64,000 bases of DNA, taken from NCBI RefSeq assembly GCF_963675985.1, contig NZ_OY780957.1:682001-746000 (forward strand), in the 5' to 3' direction. A model generated the notes under the pieces. It was not told the DNA's origin. It made no database searches and saw only the letters and a list, made by a program, of their open reading frames with translations. This DNA comes from an uncultured Roseibium sp. (GTDB lineage: Bacteria > Pseudomonadota > Alphaproteobacteria > Rhizobiales > Stappiaceae). Within the stretch, counting starts at the first letter, position 1; each line of letters opens with the position of its first letter. Of the stretch, positions 1 through 8,141 are shown piece by piece. Both the position numbers and the translations under genes were made by a program.

Positions 1-211
1 TCACCATCTTGGTCACCGTCGGCGGCTGGACGCCGAGCGCCAGCGCCAGTTGGCTCATGGTGCGCCCGTCGGTGTCCGCGAGCACCTTGAGTACCAACTC
101 CTGACCGGGATGCAGCCCAATCCGCATCAAATGCCCGCCGGAACGCGCGCGTTGCGCCTTCGCAGCCTGAACAAGACGGAACGTCACGCTCTTCTTGTAA
201 TTGAATGCCAT
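1..211 (-). CDS. MarR-family transcriptional regulator, N-terminal part
   Basis: The visible 70 residues, beginning MAFNYKKSV, lead into a MarR-like winged helix. A helix with HPGQELVLKVLAD is followed by the helix-turn-helix TMSQLALALGVQPPTVTKMV. MarR proteins are dimeric repressors that usually answer small phenolic or redox ligands. The rest of the protein lies beyond the left edge. The start ATG is at 211-209. It is on the same strand as, and downstream of, the two NAD(P)H oxidoreductase genes, separated by 117 bp, so it may share their function in redox or quinone stress. That link rests only on proximity. Confidence 0.8.
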   Translation of the reverse strand, partial: MAFNYKKSVTFRLVQAAKAQRARSGGHLMRIGLHPGQELVLKVLADTDGRTMSQLALALGVQPPTVTKMV

Positions 212-328
212 TGTCGAAATCCCCACCTGATCGCTCGACCCGAATCGTTCCGGTCCGGATCAAATTCCGGCGAAACGTAATGGCGTTATTTAACCGTCGA
301 ATGACACCCGGACCGCAATGCCCGATTC

Positions 329-916
329 TCAGAATTTTCCAAGGCGATGACGAATCTTAGCCAGATAACGGTTGCGGCTCTCCGGCGTCGATGTGTCCAT
401 CTTGTAATGCGCCAGGTAGAGCGTCCTGCAGTTCGTCGCGCATAGCGCCCGCATGCCGCGCAGGATCGTCTTGCGCCCCGGCTCGCCCACCATCTTGGAA
501 ACCAGCCAAGTCGCCCCGCAGGTCGTGACCACGGCAATCTTCTTGATGTGCTGCATCTTCGGCTTCATGCCGGTGCTTTCCGTCGGCATCTCGAAGGTGA
601 CATGGGGCACCCAGACCCGATCGAACCAGCCCTTGAGCATGGCCGGCAGCCCGAACCACCAGGTCGGATAGACGAACACGATCATCTCGCACCAGTTGAT
701 CGCCTCGACATGCTCCGCAACCGGCTGCACGTTGCTGTCGGGCTCGTGATAGCCGCGCCGCTCTTCGGCCGACATCGCCGGATCGAACCCTTGCGCGTAG
801 AGATCGATCAGCCGGATCTCATGCCCGGATCCTTCCAGCGTGGACAGGACGGTTTCCTTGACTGCGGCGTTGAAACTCTCCGCACACGGATGACAGTAGA
901 CGACCAGAACCCGCAT
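329..916 (-). CDS. Flavodoxin-fold NAD(P)H oxidoreductase (quinone reductase/KefF-like)
   Basis: A 195-residue protein of the Flavodoxin_2 family. The N-terminus MRVLVVYCHPCAESFNAAV has the usual beta strand and FMN/FAD phosphate loop (HP..ESFN). A central segment, VFVYPTWWFGLPAMLKGWFDRVW, is the family hallmark that binds the isoalloxazine ring. Members are cytosolic two-electron reductases of quinones or nitro compounds. The ATG overlaps the TGA of the upstream paralogue by one base (TGATG), so the two are translationally coupled. Substrate cannot be assigned. Confidence 0.85.
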   Translation of the reverse strand: MRVLVVYCHPCAESFNAAVKETVLSTLEGSGHEIRLIDLYAQGFDPAMSAEERRGYHEPDSNVQPVAEHVEAINWCEMIVFVYPTWWFGLPAMLKGWFDRVWVPHVTFEMPTESTGMKPKMQHIKKIAVVTTCGATWLVSKMVGEPGRKTILRGMRALCATNCRTLYLAHYKMDTSTPESRNRYLAKIRHRLGKF

Positions 917-1497
917 CAGAAAGCCTCAAGAGATGTGCCGACCTTGTCCATAAAGGCCTTACGCTGGTCTTCGGTCACCCGGTTCATGTCGTAAAGCGCA
1001 TGATAATGGACCGGCGCGGCTGGCTTGATCACGGCGCGAAGGACACGCGTCGCGATCTTGCGCGGCGGGTCGCCGACGAGAAACGCGCGAAAGCGCGTCC
1101 CGCCGTAAGTGGTGACGACGGCAAGCTTTCGGATGTTGTGCAGGCTCGGCGCCACCTTGCCGTCCTTCATCTTGAAGGAGACGCCCGGCAGGAACACCCG
1201 GTCGAAAAACCCTTTCAGGATGGCCGGATGACCGAAATTCCATACCGGCGTAACGATGACCAGCGCTTCTGCGGCCTGAACCCTGTCGACATAGTTCTGC
1301 ACAGGCGCCTGGTTCGTTTCCAGGTCGTGATAACCGAGCCGCTCTTCGCGGGTCAGGCGCGGATCGAACCCTTCCGCATAAAGATCGCAGTCATCGACCT
1401 CATGCCCGGCCTTTTTCAGGGCACCAAGGACACGTTCATGCAAAGCTGCGCCGAAGCTAGTTTCGACAGGGTGGGAAAAAAGAACAAGAACCCGCAT
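916..1497 (-). CDS. Flavodoxin-fold NAD(P)H oxidoreductase, tandem paralogue
   Basis: A 193-residue paralogue of the next gene downstream. It starts MRVLVLFSHPVETSFGAAL and carries the matching flavin motif VIVTPVWNFGHPAILKGFFDRVF. The pair shares the whole fold but differs in the active-site loop (WNFGHP here, WWFGLP in the neighbour), which suggests different electron acceptors or a heterodimer. It is probably the first gene of a small operon that continues through the second reductase towards the MarR gene. A hairpin at 1539-1557 separates it from the FAD-oxidase operon upstream. Confidence 0.85.
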   Translation of the reverse strand: MRVLVLFSHPVETSFGAALHERVLGALKKAGHEVDDCDLYAEGFDPRLTREERLGYHDLETNQAPVQNYVDRVQAAEALVIVTPVWNFGHPAILKGFFDRVFLPGVSFKMKDGKVAPSLHNIRKLAVVTTYGGTRFRAFLVGDPPRKIATRVLRAVIKPAAPVHYHALYDMNRVTEDQRKAFMDKVGTSLEAF

Positions 1498-1538
1498 GTG
1501 GAGCCTTTCAAATTCCGGACATGCGGAAGGGACGGCCC

Positions 1539-1557
1539 GCTGGCTTTTTAAGCCAGC
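1539..1557. terminator. Hairpin between FAD oxidase and reductase genes
   Basis: A perfect 8-bp inverted repeat (GCTGGCTT / AAGCCAGC, 3-nt loop) lies 42 bp past the stop of the minus-strand FAD-oxidase gene. It could end the heterocycle operon before the reductase pair. There is no following T-run on the minus strand, so it is a weak intrinsic terminator at best. Confidence 0.4.
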
Positions 1558-1599
1558 CGGGCGGCCTCGCCTGTCCGATAGGTTTAAAAATTCGCGTTT

Positions 1600-3006
1600 C
1601 TACGAGCGCTGCAGGCCCGGGAACAGGAACACCTTGTCACTGGAATAATCGTAGGAGGGATCTTCCCAGGCAATCATTTTTCCCGGATTGAGCAACCCCT
1701 TCGGATCCGCCTCGCGCTTGAACGCGAGCTGGACCTCGTCCGTCTGTTTCATCCCGCCTTCTTCCAGCGTGTATCGGTGGGCATTGAAGATCGGGCAGCC
1801 GTTTTCCTCGTGAAGACGCATAATCTCGTTGAGCCGCTCTTCGCTGGTATAGCGAATGATCGGCAGACCGAAGCAGGTGATCTTGCCATCGAAGCGGACG
1901 AATTCCAGGTGGCCGGGAGCCTCGTCGCCCAGAAGTTCGGTCATGGTCCGGACCTTTTCCACCTGGTTCGGGAACGGATAGAGGACCTGCAGATAGGTGA
2001 TCTTGGGATCGACGCGAAGACCGCGCAGGGTGGTGTGGTTCCACGCCAGTTCATAGGCCGGCGGCAGACCCTGCTTTTCGGACTCGCTCGCGGTATCCGA
2101 CCGGTAAAGAATGGACGCCTTGGCGTTGCGGGCAACGAAGGTCGCGAAGGCGTCCATGGCGAATGGCGCCACCATGCACACCACGACCGACTGGTCCTTG
2201 CGGATATATTTCTGGTGGCGCAGGAAATAATCATGCGGGACGGGGGCCGCGATCGGCGCCAGCTCCTTCACCAGAATTCCGTCCTGGTTGCCCAGTTCGT
2301 CGGCGAAATGCACGCCGTCCATGAAGGCGTCGAAACCCACGAGCACATCGACCCAGTCGTAGGCCGCCGTCAGCGGCATTTCGATCTCGGTGATCACGCC
2401 GTTCGTGCCGTAGGCATGCATCACCTTTTGCAGATCCTCGCCGGTGAGTTCGAGAACCCTGGGTTCTTCTTCCATGGTCAGGACTCTCAGGCGGATGACG
2501 TTGCCGAGATCGCGCAGACCGCCCCAGTTGATCGAACCGACCCCGCCGGATCCGCCGGCGATGAACCCGCCGATAGTCGCGGTGCGAGTAGTCGACGGAT
2601 GCAGCCTCAGTTCCTGGTTGGAATGGGCCCGCGCCTGCTGATCCATGTCGTAGACGATGGCGCCCGGCTCGACGACGATGACGCCCTGACGGATCTCCTT
2701 GACGGCGTTCATCTCCGAAAGGTTCAGCACCACGCCGCCGGACAGGGGCATCGCCTGGCCGTAGTTGCCTGTCCCGGCGCCGCGCACGGTCACCGGCACG
2801 TCCAGGGCATAACAGGCCTTCAGAACCTGAATGACTTCCGCCTCGTTGCGCGGACTGACGACCAGGTCGCCGGTCACATGATCAAGCTGTTGCTTGAGAA
2901 CCGGGGAATACCAGAAGAAATCCCGGCTCTTCTGTTTCACGATCTGCGGATTGTCTTCGATCTTGAGCCCGTCCAGATCCGCCTTGAGCTGTTCGATAGC
3001 GCTCAT
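1600..3006 (-). CDS. FAD-linked oxidase (GlcD/D-2-hydroxyacid dehydrogenase-like)
   Basis: A 468-residue flavoprotein of the FAD_binding_4 (VAO/PCMH) family. The pyrophosphate-binding region includes VTVRGAGTGNYGQAMPLSGG near residues 75-95, and a second FAD segment reads TIGGFIAGGSGGVGSINWGG near 145-165. These enzymes oxidise hydroxy acids or similar substrates with FAD. The ATG overlaps the stop of the upstream deaminase-like gene (ATGA). It is the last gene of the operon running from the ABC binding protein at 7183, so its substrate is probably an imported heterocycle or its breakdown product. Function beyond FAD oxidoreductase is inferred. Confidence 0.85.
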   Translation of the reverse strand: MSAIEQLKADLDGLKIEDNPQIVKQKSRDFFWYSPVLKQQLDHVTGDLVVSPRNEAEVIQVLKACYALDVPVTVRGAGTGNYGQAMPLSGGVVLNLSEMNAVKEIRQGVIVVEPGAIVYDMDQQARAHSNQELRLHPSTTRTATIGGFIAGGSGGVGSINWGGLRDLGNVIRLRVLTMEEEPRVLELTGEDLQKVMHAYGTNGVITEIEMPLTAAYDWVDVLVGFDAFMDGVHFADELGNQDGILVKELAPIAAPVPHDYFLRHQKYIRKDQSVVVCMVAPFAMDAFATFVARNAKASILYRSDTASESEKQGLPPAYELAWNHTTLRGLRVDPKITYLQVLYPFPNQVEKVRTMTELLGDEAPGHLEFVRFDGKITCFGLPIIRYTSEERLNEIMRLHEENGCPIFNAHRYTLEEGGMKQTDEVQLAFKREADPKGLLNPGKMIAWEDPSYDYSSDKVFLFPGLQRS

Positions 3007-4331
3007 AATGCCAATTCCCTTCCCTGCATCAAACCGTCGAGCATTCGATAATCGGGCAGTTCTTCCGTGACGGTTCTTCCTTGCCGGAGGACATCCCTGG
3101 GTCCTTGGGGCCGGGGCAGGAGTTCACTCCAGTCCCGGGCCCTGAATAGTATCATGTCTGCCGCCGCACCTTCCTTGAGCCGGCCCGCGTCGGACCGGAG
3201 CATGTCCGCCGCCGATGTCGACACGGCCTTGATCCAGTCGGCGATCGGATGATCAAAATGCAGGATACGAGTCGCCTGCGCATAGACTTCGATCAAATCC
3301 AGGTCGCCATAGGCATAAAAAGGATCGCGGGTATTGTCCGAGGCGACCGCCACTGGAATGCCCCGCTCGGCCATTTCGTGGATCAGGGTCACGCCCCGCC
3401 ACCGGGGGGTCCGGCCCACATGCCTGTCCTGTAGGTACATGTTGCACATGGGCAGAGAAACGACGCCGATGCCGGCTTCCGCCACCAGATCGAGCGTTTC
3501 ATCGGCTTCGACCGGATCCTGACGCGCGATCGAACAGCAATGGCCGCAGACGATCTTGCCTTCGAACCTGTTCCGGATCGCCGCCTTGGCGATATGGTGC
3601 AGGGTGCGCGCTGCCGGATCGGCCGTCTCGTCCACGTGGAAATCGAGATCCAGACCTTTATCGGCCGCCTGCTTGAAGATCGCGTCCAGATGTTCGTCAA
3701 GGCGCGGGATCATGTAGGTGACCGAACCGAGAATTCCGCCCGCATCGACGACCCGATCGACAATCCGGTCCAGATAGCCGTCGTCCAGGTCGAGCCGGTC
3801 GATCCCGAACAGGCAGGACCCTTGCAGATCGATCCGACCCTTCCAGTCTTCCTTGAGTTCCTTGAAGACCGGCCAGGTGATTTCATCCTGCGGCGGCAGG
3901 CTGTCGATATGGGTCCGGACAACACCGGTCCCGTGCACATAGGCGCATTGCAGGCCGAATTCCATGCGCGCACGCACGTCCTCCGCCGACCAGTTTGCCA
4001 GCCGGTCCTCGCCGACCGCCTTGAGCGCACCCATGAAGGTGCCGTCCGGATTGGATTTGCGCGACCAGATGTGTCCCTTGTCGAGATGGGTATGCATATC
4101 GACCAGCGTTGGCAGGATCATGCCCCCGTCGAGATCGATGGCGGCCCCGCCCTCGGCCGGCGCACCGGCAGCCGGCGCGATCCTGGAAATCCGGCCGCCT
4201 GCGATCTCCAGATCGATGCGGACAAGATCGCCGGCAGCCGCGCCTGACACCTCTTTCGGCAACAGGCAGGCAGGCGCCGTCCCGTTGAGCAGGCGCACGT
4301 CGCCGGTAAGGTTTTTCCCAAGCACCCCCAT
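3003..4331 (-). CDS. Cytosine-deaminase-like amidohydrolase
   Basis: A 442-residue metal-dependent amidohydrolase. The first metal motif DMHTHLDKGHIW near residues 77-88 closely resembles that of CodA-type cytosine and isocytosine deaminases. Later ligand segments are DFHVDE, the CGHCCS stretch and VASDNTRDPFYAYGD, which holds the catalytic Asp. CodA hydrolyses an exocyclic amino group of pyrimidines. Relatives act on other N-heterocycles such as isoguanine or creatinine-like rings. It lies between the ABC permease gene (1-bp gap) and the FAD oxidase (4-bp overlap). The family call is solid but the substrate is open. Confidence 0.85.
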   Translation of the reverse strand: MGVLGKNLTGDVRLLNGTAPACLLPKEVSGAAAGDLVRIDLEIAGGRISRIAPAAGAPAEGGAAIDLDGGMILPTLVDMHTHLDKGHIWSRKSNPDGTFMGALKAVGEDRLANWSAEDVRARMEFGLQCAYVHGTGVVRTHIDSLPPQDEITWPVFKELKEDWKGRIDLQGSCLFGIDRLDLDDGYLDRIVDRVVDAGGILGSVTYMIPRLDEHLDAIFKQAADKGLDLDFHVDETADPAARTLHHIAKAAIRNRFEGKIVCGHCCSIARQDPVEADETLDLVAEAGIGVVSLPMCNMYLQDRHVGRTPRWRGVTLIHEMAERGIPVAVASDNTRDPFYAYGDLDLIEVYAQATRILHFDHPIADWIKAVSTSAADMLRSDAGRLKEGAAADMILFRARDWSELLPRPQGPRDVLRQGRTVTEELPDYRMLDGLMQGRELAL

Positions 4332-4332
4332 C

Positions 4333-5205
4333 TCAGTTCTCCCGCTTCAGGGCGCTCTCGTGCCAACGGCGCAGGAGCAGATGCGAAATCATGCTGGTGC
4401 AGAAGAAGATCACGACACCGGTCGCCGACAGCAGAAGCAGGGCAGAAAACAGACGCGGGATCTTGAGCCGGAAACCTGCTTCCTGAAGACGGAAGGCAAG
4501 GCCGGACCCGGCGCCCGCCGAACCGGCCGCGAATTCCGCGACGACGGCCGCGATCAGCGCCAGGCCACCGGCGATCCTCAGGCCCGCCAGGAAATAGGGA
4601 AGCGCGCTCGGCATCTTCAACAGGAACAGGGTCTGCCAGCGGCTAGCGCCGTAAAGCTCGAACAGGTTGAGCAGATTGTGGTCGGTCGACTTCAGCCCCT
4701 GTGCGGTATTCGACAGGACCGGAAAGAAGGCGACAATCCAGGCGCAGATCAGGATCGCCGACTGGGTCGTCGGCGCATAAATCAGGATCAGCGGCGCAAT
4801 CGCCACGATCGGCGTCACCTGCAGGATCACCGCATAAGGGTAGATAGCAACCTCGATCCAGCGGGACTGGGTCATCAGGACCGCAAGACCGACGCCCCCC
4901 ACGAGCGCGATTGCCAGCGCGGAAAACGTGATCTTCAAAGTGACCAGCAACGCCGCCGACAGGATGCCCCAGTCCTCGATCAGGGTCTGCGCCACCAGCC
5001 AGGGGCTGGGCAGGATGTAGTGAGGAACGCTATAGGCCTCCACATACCAGGCCCACAGCCCGACCAGCAGCGTCAGCATGACCAGCGGGATGACGATTTT
5101 CAGAATGCGTTCGCGAATGTTGTCGGTTGCCGGTGCAATCGGCGCCGGCTCGTCGAGCTCGGCGGGTGCAATGTCGGCGGTCTTGTCGTTTTCAATCACG
5201 CTCAT
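4333..5205 (-). CDS. ABC transporter permease (NitT/TauT/pyrimidine type)
   Basis: An inner-membrane permease of about 290 residues. A polar N-terminal tail is followed by about six hydrophobic segments. The cytoplasmic coupling (EAA-like) loop ELYGASRWQTLFLLKMPSAL sits near residue 195. I chose the start MSVIENDK (5205) because its ATG overlaps the TGA of the ATPase gene (ATGA); an in-frame upstream ATG at 5259 would lie inside that gene. Relatives are ThiX, SsuC, TauC and pyrimidine-precursor permeases. It forms the importer with the ATPase and binding protein immediately upstream in the operon. Confidence 0.9.
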   Translation of the reverse strand: MSVIENDKTADIAPAELDEPAPIAPATDNIRERILKIVIPLVMLTLLVGLWAWYVEAYSVPHYILPSPWLVAQTLIEDWGILSAALLVTLKITFSALAIALVGGVGLAVLMTQSRWIEVAIYPYAVILQVTPIVAIAPLILIYAPTTQSAILICAWIVAFFPVLSNTAQGLKSTDHNLLNLFELYGASRWQTLFLLKMPSALPYFLAGLRIAGGLALIAAVVAEFAAGSAGAGSGLAFRLQEAGFRLKIPRLFSALLLLSATGVVIFFCTSMISHLLLRRWHESALKREN

Positions 5206-6038
5206 AGGTGGTCGTTCGCCCCCATTGCTGCATGCAACGCGTTGGACGCTTCCCTGCAATAATCGTTGTAGACACTGGATGTGCGGAATTCATCTTCCCG
5301 CGGGTAGGCGGCGTCGACCGCCATGTCATTGACGACGCGGCCCGGACGGGCTGCCATCACCACGATCCGGCTGGAGAGATAGACGCTCTCGAACACCGAA
5401 TGGGTCACGAAGATCACGGTCCAGCCGAATTTTTCCCAAAGATGCAAAAGATCGTTGTTCAGCTTGAAACGGGTGATCTCGTCCAGCGCGGCGAAGGGCT
5501 CGTCCATGAGCAGCAGTTTCGGGCGGGTCACAAGCGCCCGGGCAATAGACACGCGCATCTTCATGCCGCCGGAAAGCTCGCGCGGATAAGCGTCGGCGAA
5601 TTTTTCAAGTCCGACCATCTCCAGCGCACCGAGCACATCCTCACGGGCAGCGTTTTTCGAAACGCCCTTGAGTCTGAGCGGAAGCCAGACGTTGTTGAAC
5701 ACGGTCGCCCAGGGCATCAGCGTCGGTTCCTGGAACACGAAACTGATTTCCGGCGTCGCCTTGCCCGAAGCATCGTGACCGGAGGTCGGCCAGTCAATGG
5801 ATCCGGAAGAGACGTCGCCCAGCCCGGCGATGATGCGCAGCACCGTGGACTTGCCGCAGCCCGACGGCCCGAGCAGACTGATGAATTCGCCCTGATGGAC
5901 ATCCATCGTCATGTCCTGCAAGGCGGTCGTGCCGTTGGAGAACACCTTGGAAACGCCCTTCAGGGCAATCAGGGGCTTCGACGCAGCGGCTGACTTTGCC
6001 GCTGGTGAGGAGAGGTCGGCGTTCGCCGTATCGATCAT
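5202..6038 (-). CDS. ABC transporter ATP-binding protein (NitT/TauT type)
   Basis: A 278-residue ATPase with Walker A GPSGCGKST, signature LSGGMKMRVSIARAL, Walker B LLLMDEPFAALDE and an H-loop in VTHSVFES. It powers the adjacent permease. The start MIDTANAD (6038) is preferred over an ATG 31 codons upstream because GGAG lies at suitable distance before it and the family domain begins about 20 residues later. The C-terminus overlaps the permease start by 4 bp. Confidence 0.92.
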   Translation of the reverse strand: MIDTANADLSSPAAKSAAASKPLIALKGVSKVFSNGTTALQDMTMDVHQGEFISLLGPSGCGKSTVLRIIAGLGDVSSGSIDWPTSGHDASGKATPEISFVFQEPTLMPWATVFNNVWLPLRLKGVSKNAAREDVLGALEMVGLEKFADAYPRELSGGMKMRVSIARALVTRPKLLLMDEPFAALDEITRFKLNNDLLHLWEKFGWTVIFVTHSVFESVYLSSRIVVMAARPGRVVNDMAVDAAYPREDEFRTSSVYNDYCREASNALHAAMGANDHL

Positions 6039-6181
6039 CAAGAAAAAGCTCCGTTTAGGGCCAGGTGCCGGCCATGGAAGCACGTCGAAACGCGGCTCCA
6101 ATGAATCCGTGTGACAGGCAAGCCGCCACACAGACTCATGCTAACAGATAGAAGGGGAAAGTGAGATGGATCCGGGAAGAA

Positions 6182-7183
6182 TTACTTCTTCAGATCCATG
6201 CCGACGCCCTTGCACACGAATTCGGTCGTGTAGATCGACTTGATGTCGATACCGGCCTTGACCACGTTGGCCTTGACCATGGCGTCGTAGAAGCCCTGCT
6301 GCTGCTCGTCGGTCATGCAGCCGATGCCTTTTTCAAGCGCGGCACCGGATTCGACCAGACCGAATTCCTTCATCGTCTTGATGGAGAAGGCGATCTGTCC
6401 GTCGGACATTTCCGGGTTGTCTTTCTTGATCAGCTCATTGGCAGCGGCATTGTCACCATAGAGGTAGTTGTACCAGCCTTCGATGGTGGCATCGACGAAG
6501 CGCTGGGTCAGGTCCTTGTTCTCTTCCACGAAGTCCTGGCGGCCTTCGATCAGGGTCGAATAGGTCTCAAAACCGGCATCGGCCAGCAGGAACAGCTTCG
6601 GCTTGATACCGCCTTCGGTCTCGATCGCGTAGGGCTCGGACGTGATGTAGCCCTGCTGTGCGGACTGCTTGTCGGCCAGGAACGGACCCGGGTTGAAGGT
6701 GTAAGGCTTGTACTGCTCGTCGCTGAAGCCTTCATAGGCCGACTTCATCCACTGGAAGTAGGAGGCAAAGCCGTCCTTACCCATGAAGATGGTCGGCAGC
6801 TTTGCCAGGTCGTCGAACTTTTCGAGACCGACATCCGGATGCGCGATCAGGACCTGCGGGTCCTTCTGGAAAATCGCGGCGACTTCGATCACCGGAATGT
6901 TCTCGGCCAGCGCATTCAGCGGCTGCAGCATGTTGCCGGCCATGTAGAAATCGATCTTCCCGGCCAGGAGCAGGGCGCGGTTGGCCGCCTGCGGTCCGCC
7001 CGGAACGATGGTGACCTTGAGGCCGTACTTTTCGTAGGTACCGTCGGCAACCGCCTGATAGTAGCCACCGTGTTCGGCCTGTGCGAGCCAGTTGGTTCCG
7101 AACTTCACCTCATCGAGGGCGAAAGCGCTCGTGGTGAAGGAAAGAGCCGCCGCAGCGACGCCGAGGGTCTTGAGGATATGCAT
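6182..7183 (-). CDS. NMT1/THI5-type ABC substrate-binding protein
   Basis: A 333-residue periplasmic protein with a clear signal peptide (MHILKTLGVAAAALSFTTSAFA). A THI5/NMT1-like domain follows, with KFGTNWLAQAEHGGYYQAVADG and the EKYGLKVTIVPGG segment. This family binds pyrimidine and thiamine precursors, riboflavin, sulfonates and other small organic nitrogen or sulfur compounds. It is the first gene of a minus-strand operon of importer, deaminase and FAD oxidase. That context points to an N-heterocycle ligand (inference). Confidence 0.9.
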   Translation of the reverse strand: MHILKTLGVAAAALSFTTSAFALDEVKFGTNWLAQAEHGGYYQAVADGTYEKYGLKVTIVPGGPQAANRALLLAGKIDFYMAGNMLQPLNALAENIPVIEVAAIFQKDPQVLIAHPDVGLEKFDDLAKLPTIFMGKDGFASYFQWMKSAYEGFSDEQYKPYTFNPGPFLADKQSAQQGYITSEPYAIETEGGIKPKLFLLADAGFETYSTLIEGRQDFVEENKDLTQRFVDATIEGWYNYLYGDNAAANELIKKDNPEMSDGQIAFSIKTMKEFGLVESGAALEKGIGCMTDEQQQGFYDAMVKANVVKAGIDIKSIYTTEFVCKGVGMDLKK

Positions 7184-7566
7184 GTTGTCTACCGTCTCCT
7201 ATACGCTCAAAATGCACCGTGGCCCGCTCACCGAGGGTCCGATACGTGCTCTGCCGCTGTGCCTCCACAGGCCCTGGGAGCGGGTCAGGCAATCATGCAG
7301 GGAATAAAAAGCAAGTGCTGTGCCAAAACCGCCCACCAACCGAATACCGGAAAGATTCCCCGACCTCCCTGCGTCCGTTTTGAGCCGCCAACCAAGAATC
7401 GGTCCCTGTCAGATCGAAACTCTGCCCATTTATTATGCAGTTTTACGGATGAATTGCCACAAGCTTCGGCAGAAGCTTCGCTTGCGCCACCGCAGACACG
7501 CGCTAACATTCCGGGACCACCCCTTCGTGACAGCCACATCTCCGTAACAGAAAGGCGACAGGTTCC
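7184..7566. other. Divergent intergenic region
   Basis: 383 bp without a supported gene separates the ABC binding-protein gene (minus) from RidA (plus). It must hold the promoters for both arms of the heterocycle cluster. No strong palindrome or consensus promoter was recognised by eye. Short repeats of AAGCTTCG occur near 7460-7485. Confidence 0.6.
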
Positions 7567-7956
7567 ATGGTGCGAGCCGTAACCCCATCCACCATCCGCC
7601 CCCCCTTTGCCCGCTACAGCCACGCCGTAGAAGTTCCCGTTGGCCACAGGCTGGTCCTGACCTCCGGCCAGCTCGGCATCGCGCAAAACGATACCATCCC
7701 CCCGGACGTGGAGGGACAGACCCGGCTCTGCTTTGAAAACATCGGCGCGATCCTGAAGGAGGCCGGCATGTGGTTTCAGGACATCGTGCGCATCAACGCC
7801 TATGTTACCGGCCGCGAACACATGGCCGGCTACATGAAGGTCCGTGACGAGTTCACCGCCAATCCGCCTCCGGCATCGACCCTGATGATCGTCGGCGGCT
7901 TTACCCGCGAGGAGTTCGTCGTGGAAGTCGAGGTGATCGCGGCAAAGGCAGATTAG
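7567..7956 (+). CDS. RidA-family (YjgF/YER057c/UK114) protein
   Basis: A 129-residue RidA-fold protein. It has LVLTSGQLGIAQND near residue 36, the region IGAILKEAGMWFQDIVRINAYVT, and the C-terminal VEVEVIAAKA typical of the trimeric family. Archetypal RidA hydrolyses reactive 2-aminoacrylate and other imines. Cluster-specific members often act within pyrimidine (RutC) or amino-acid degradation. The conserved Arg that marks deaminating RidA, expected near residue 105, is not obvious (the segment reads PPPASTLMIVGGF). This copy may therefore be a pathway-specific Rid subfamily member. It is followed by the 8-oxoguanine-deaminase-like gene. Confidence 0.85.
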   Translation: MVRAVTPSTIRPPFARYSHAVEVPVGHRLVLTSGQLGIAQNDTIPPDVEGQTRLCFENIGAILKEAGMWFQDIVRINAYVTGREHMAGYMKVRDEFTANPPPASTLMIVGGFTREEFVVEVEVIAAKAD

Positions 7957-8141
7957 AAAAAGCGACAAGCTCTTGCGCTTCGCAAGAAACCGCATAAAGA
8001 ATGACCCTCGGCCCAATGGCCGGTGCGGCTTCGCGCGAGGCGCGCCTGAACAGACTTAATTTCCCTGCGCGGAACTCGGACAGCCTGAAGCTTATCAGGT
8101 TGTTATCTAAGCCTGCAGGTCCGTGAAAAAGGACCATTTCA

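Noticed and set aside
4118..4366. Alternative frames inside the deaminase gene and other long antisense frames across the window
   Set aside because: High GC content opens long frames opposite real genes; they lack family motifs and overlap strongly supported genes.
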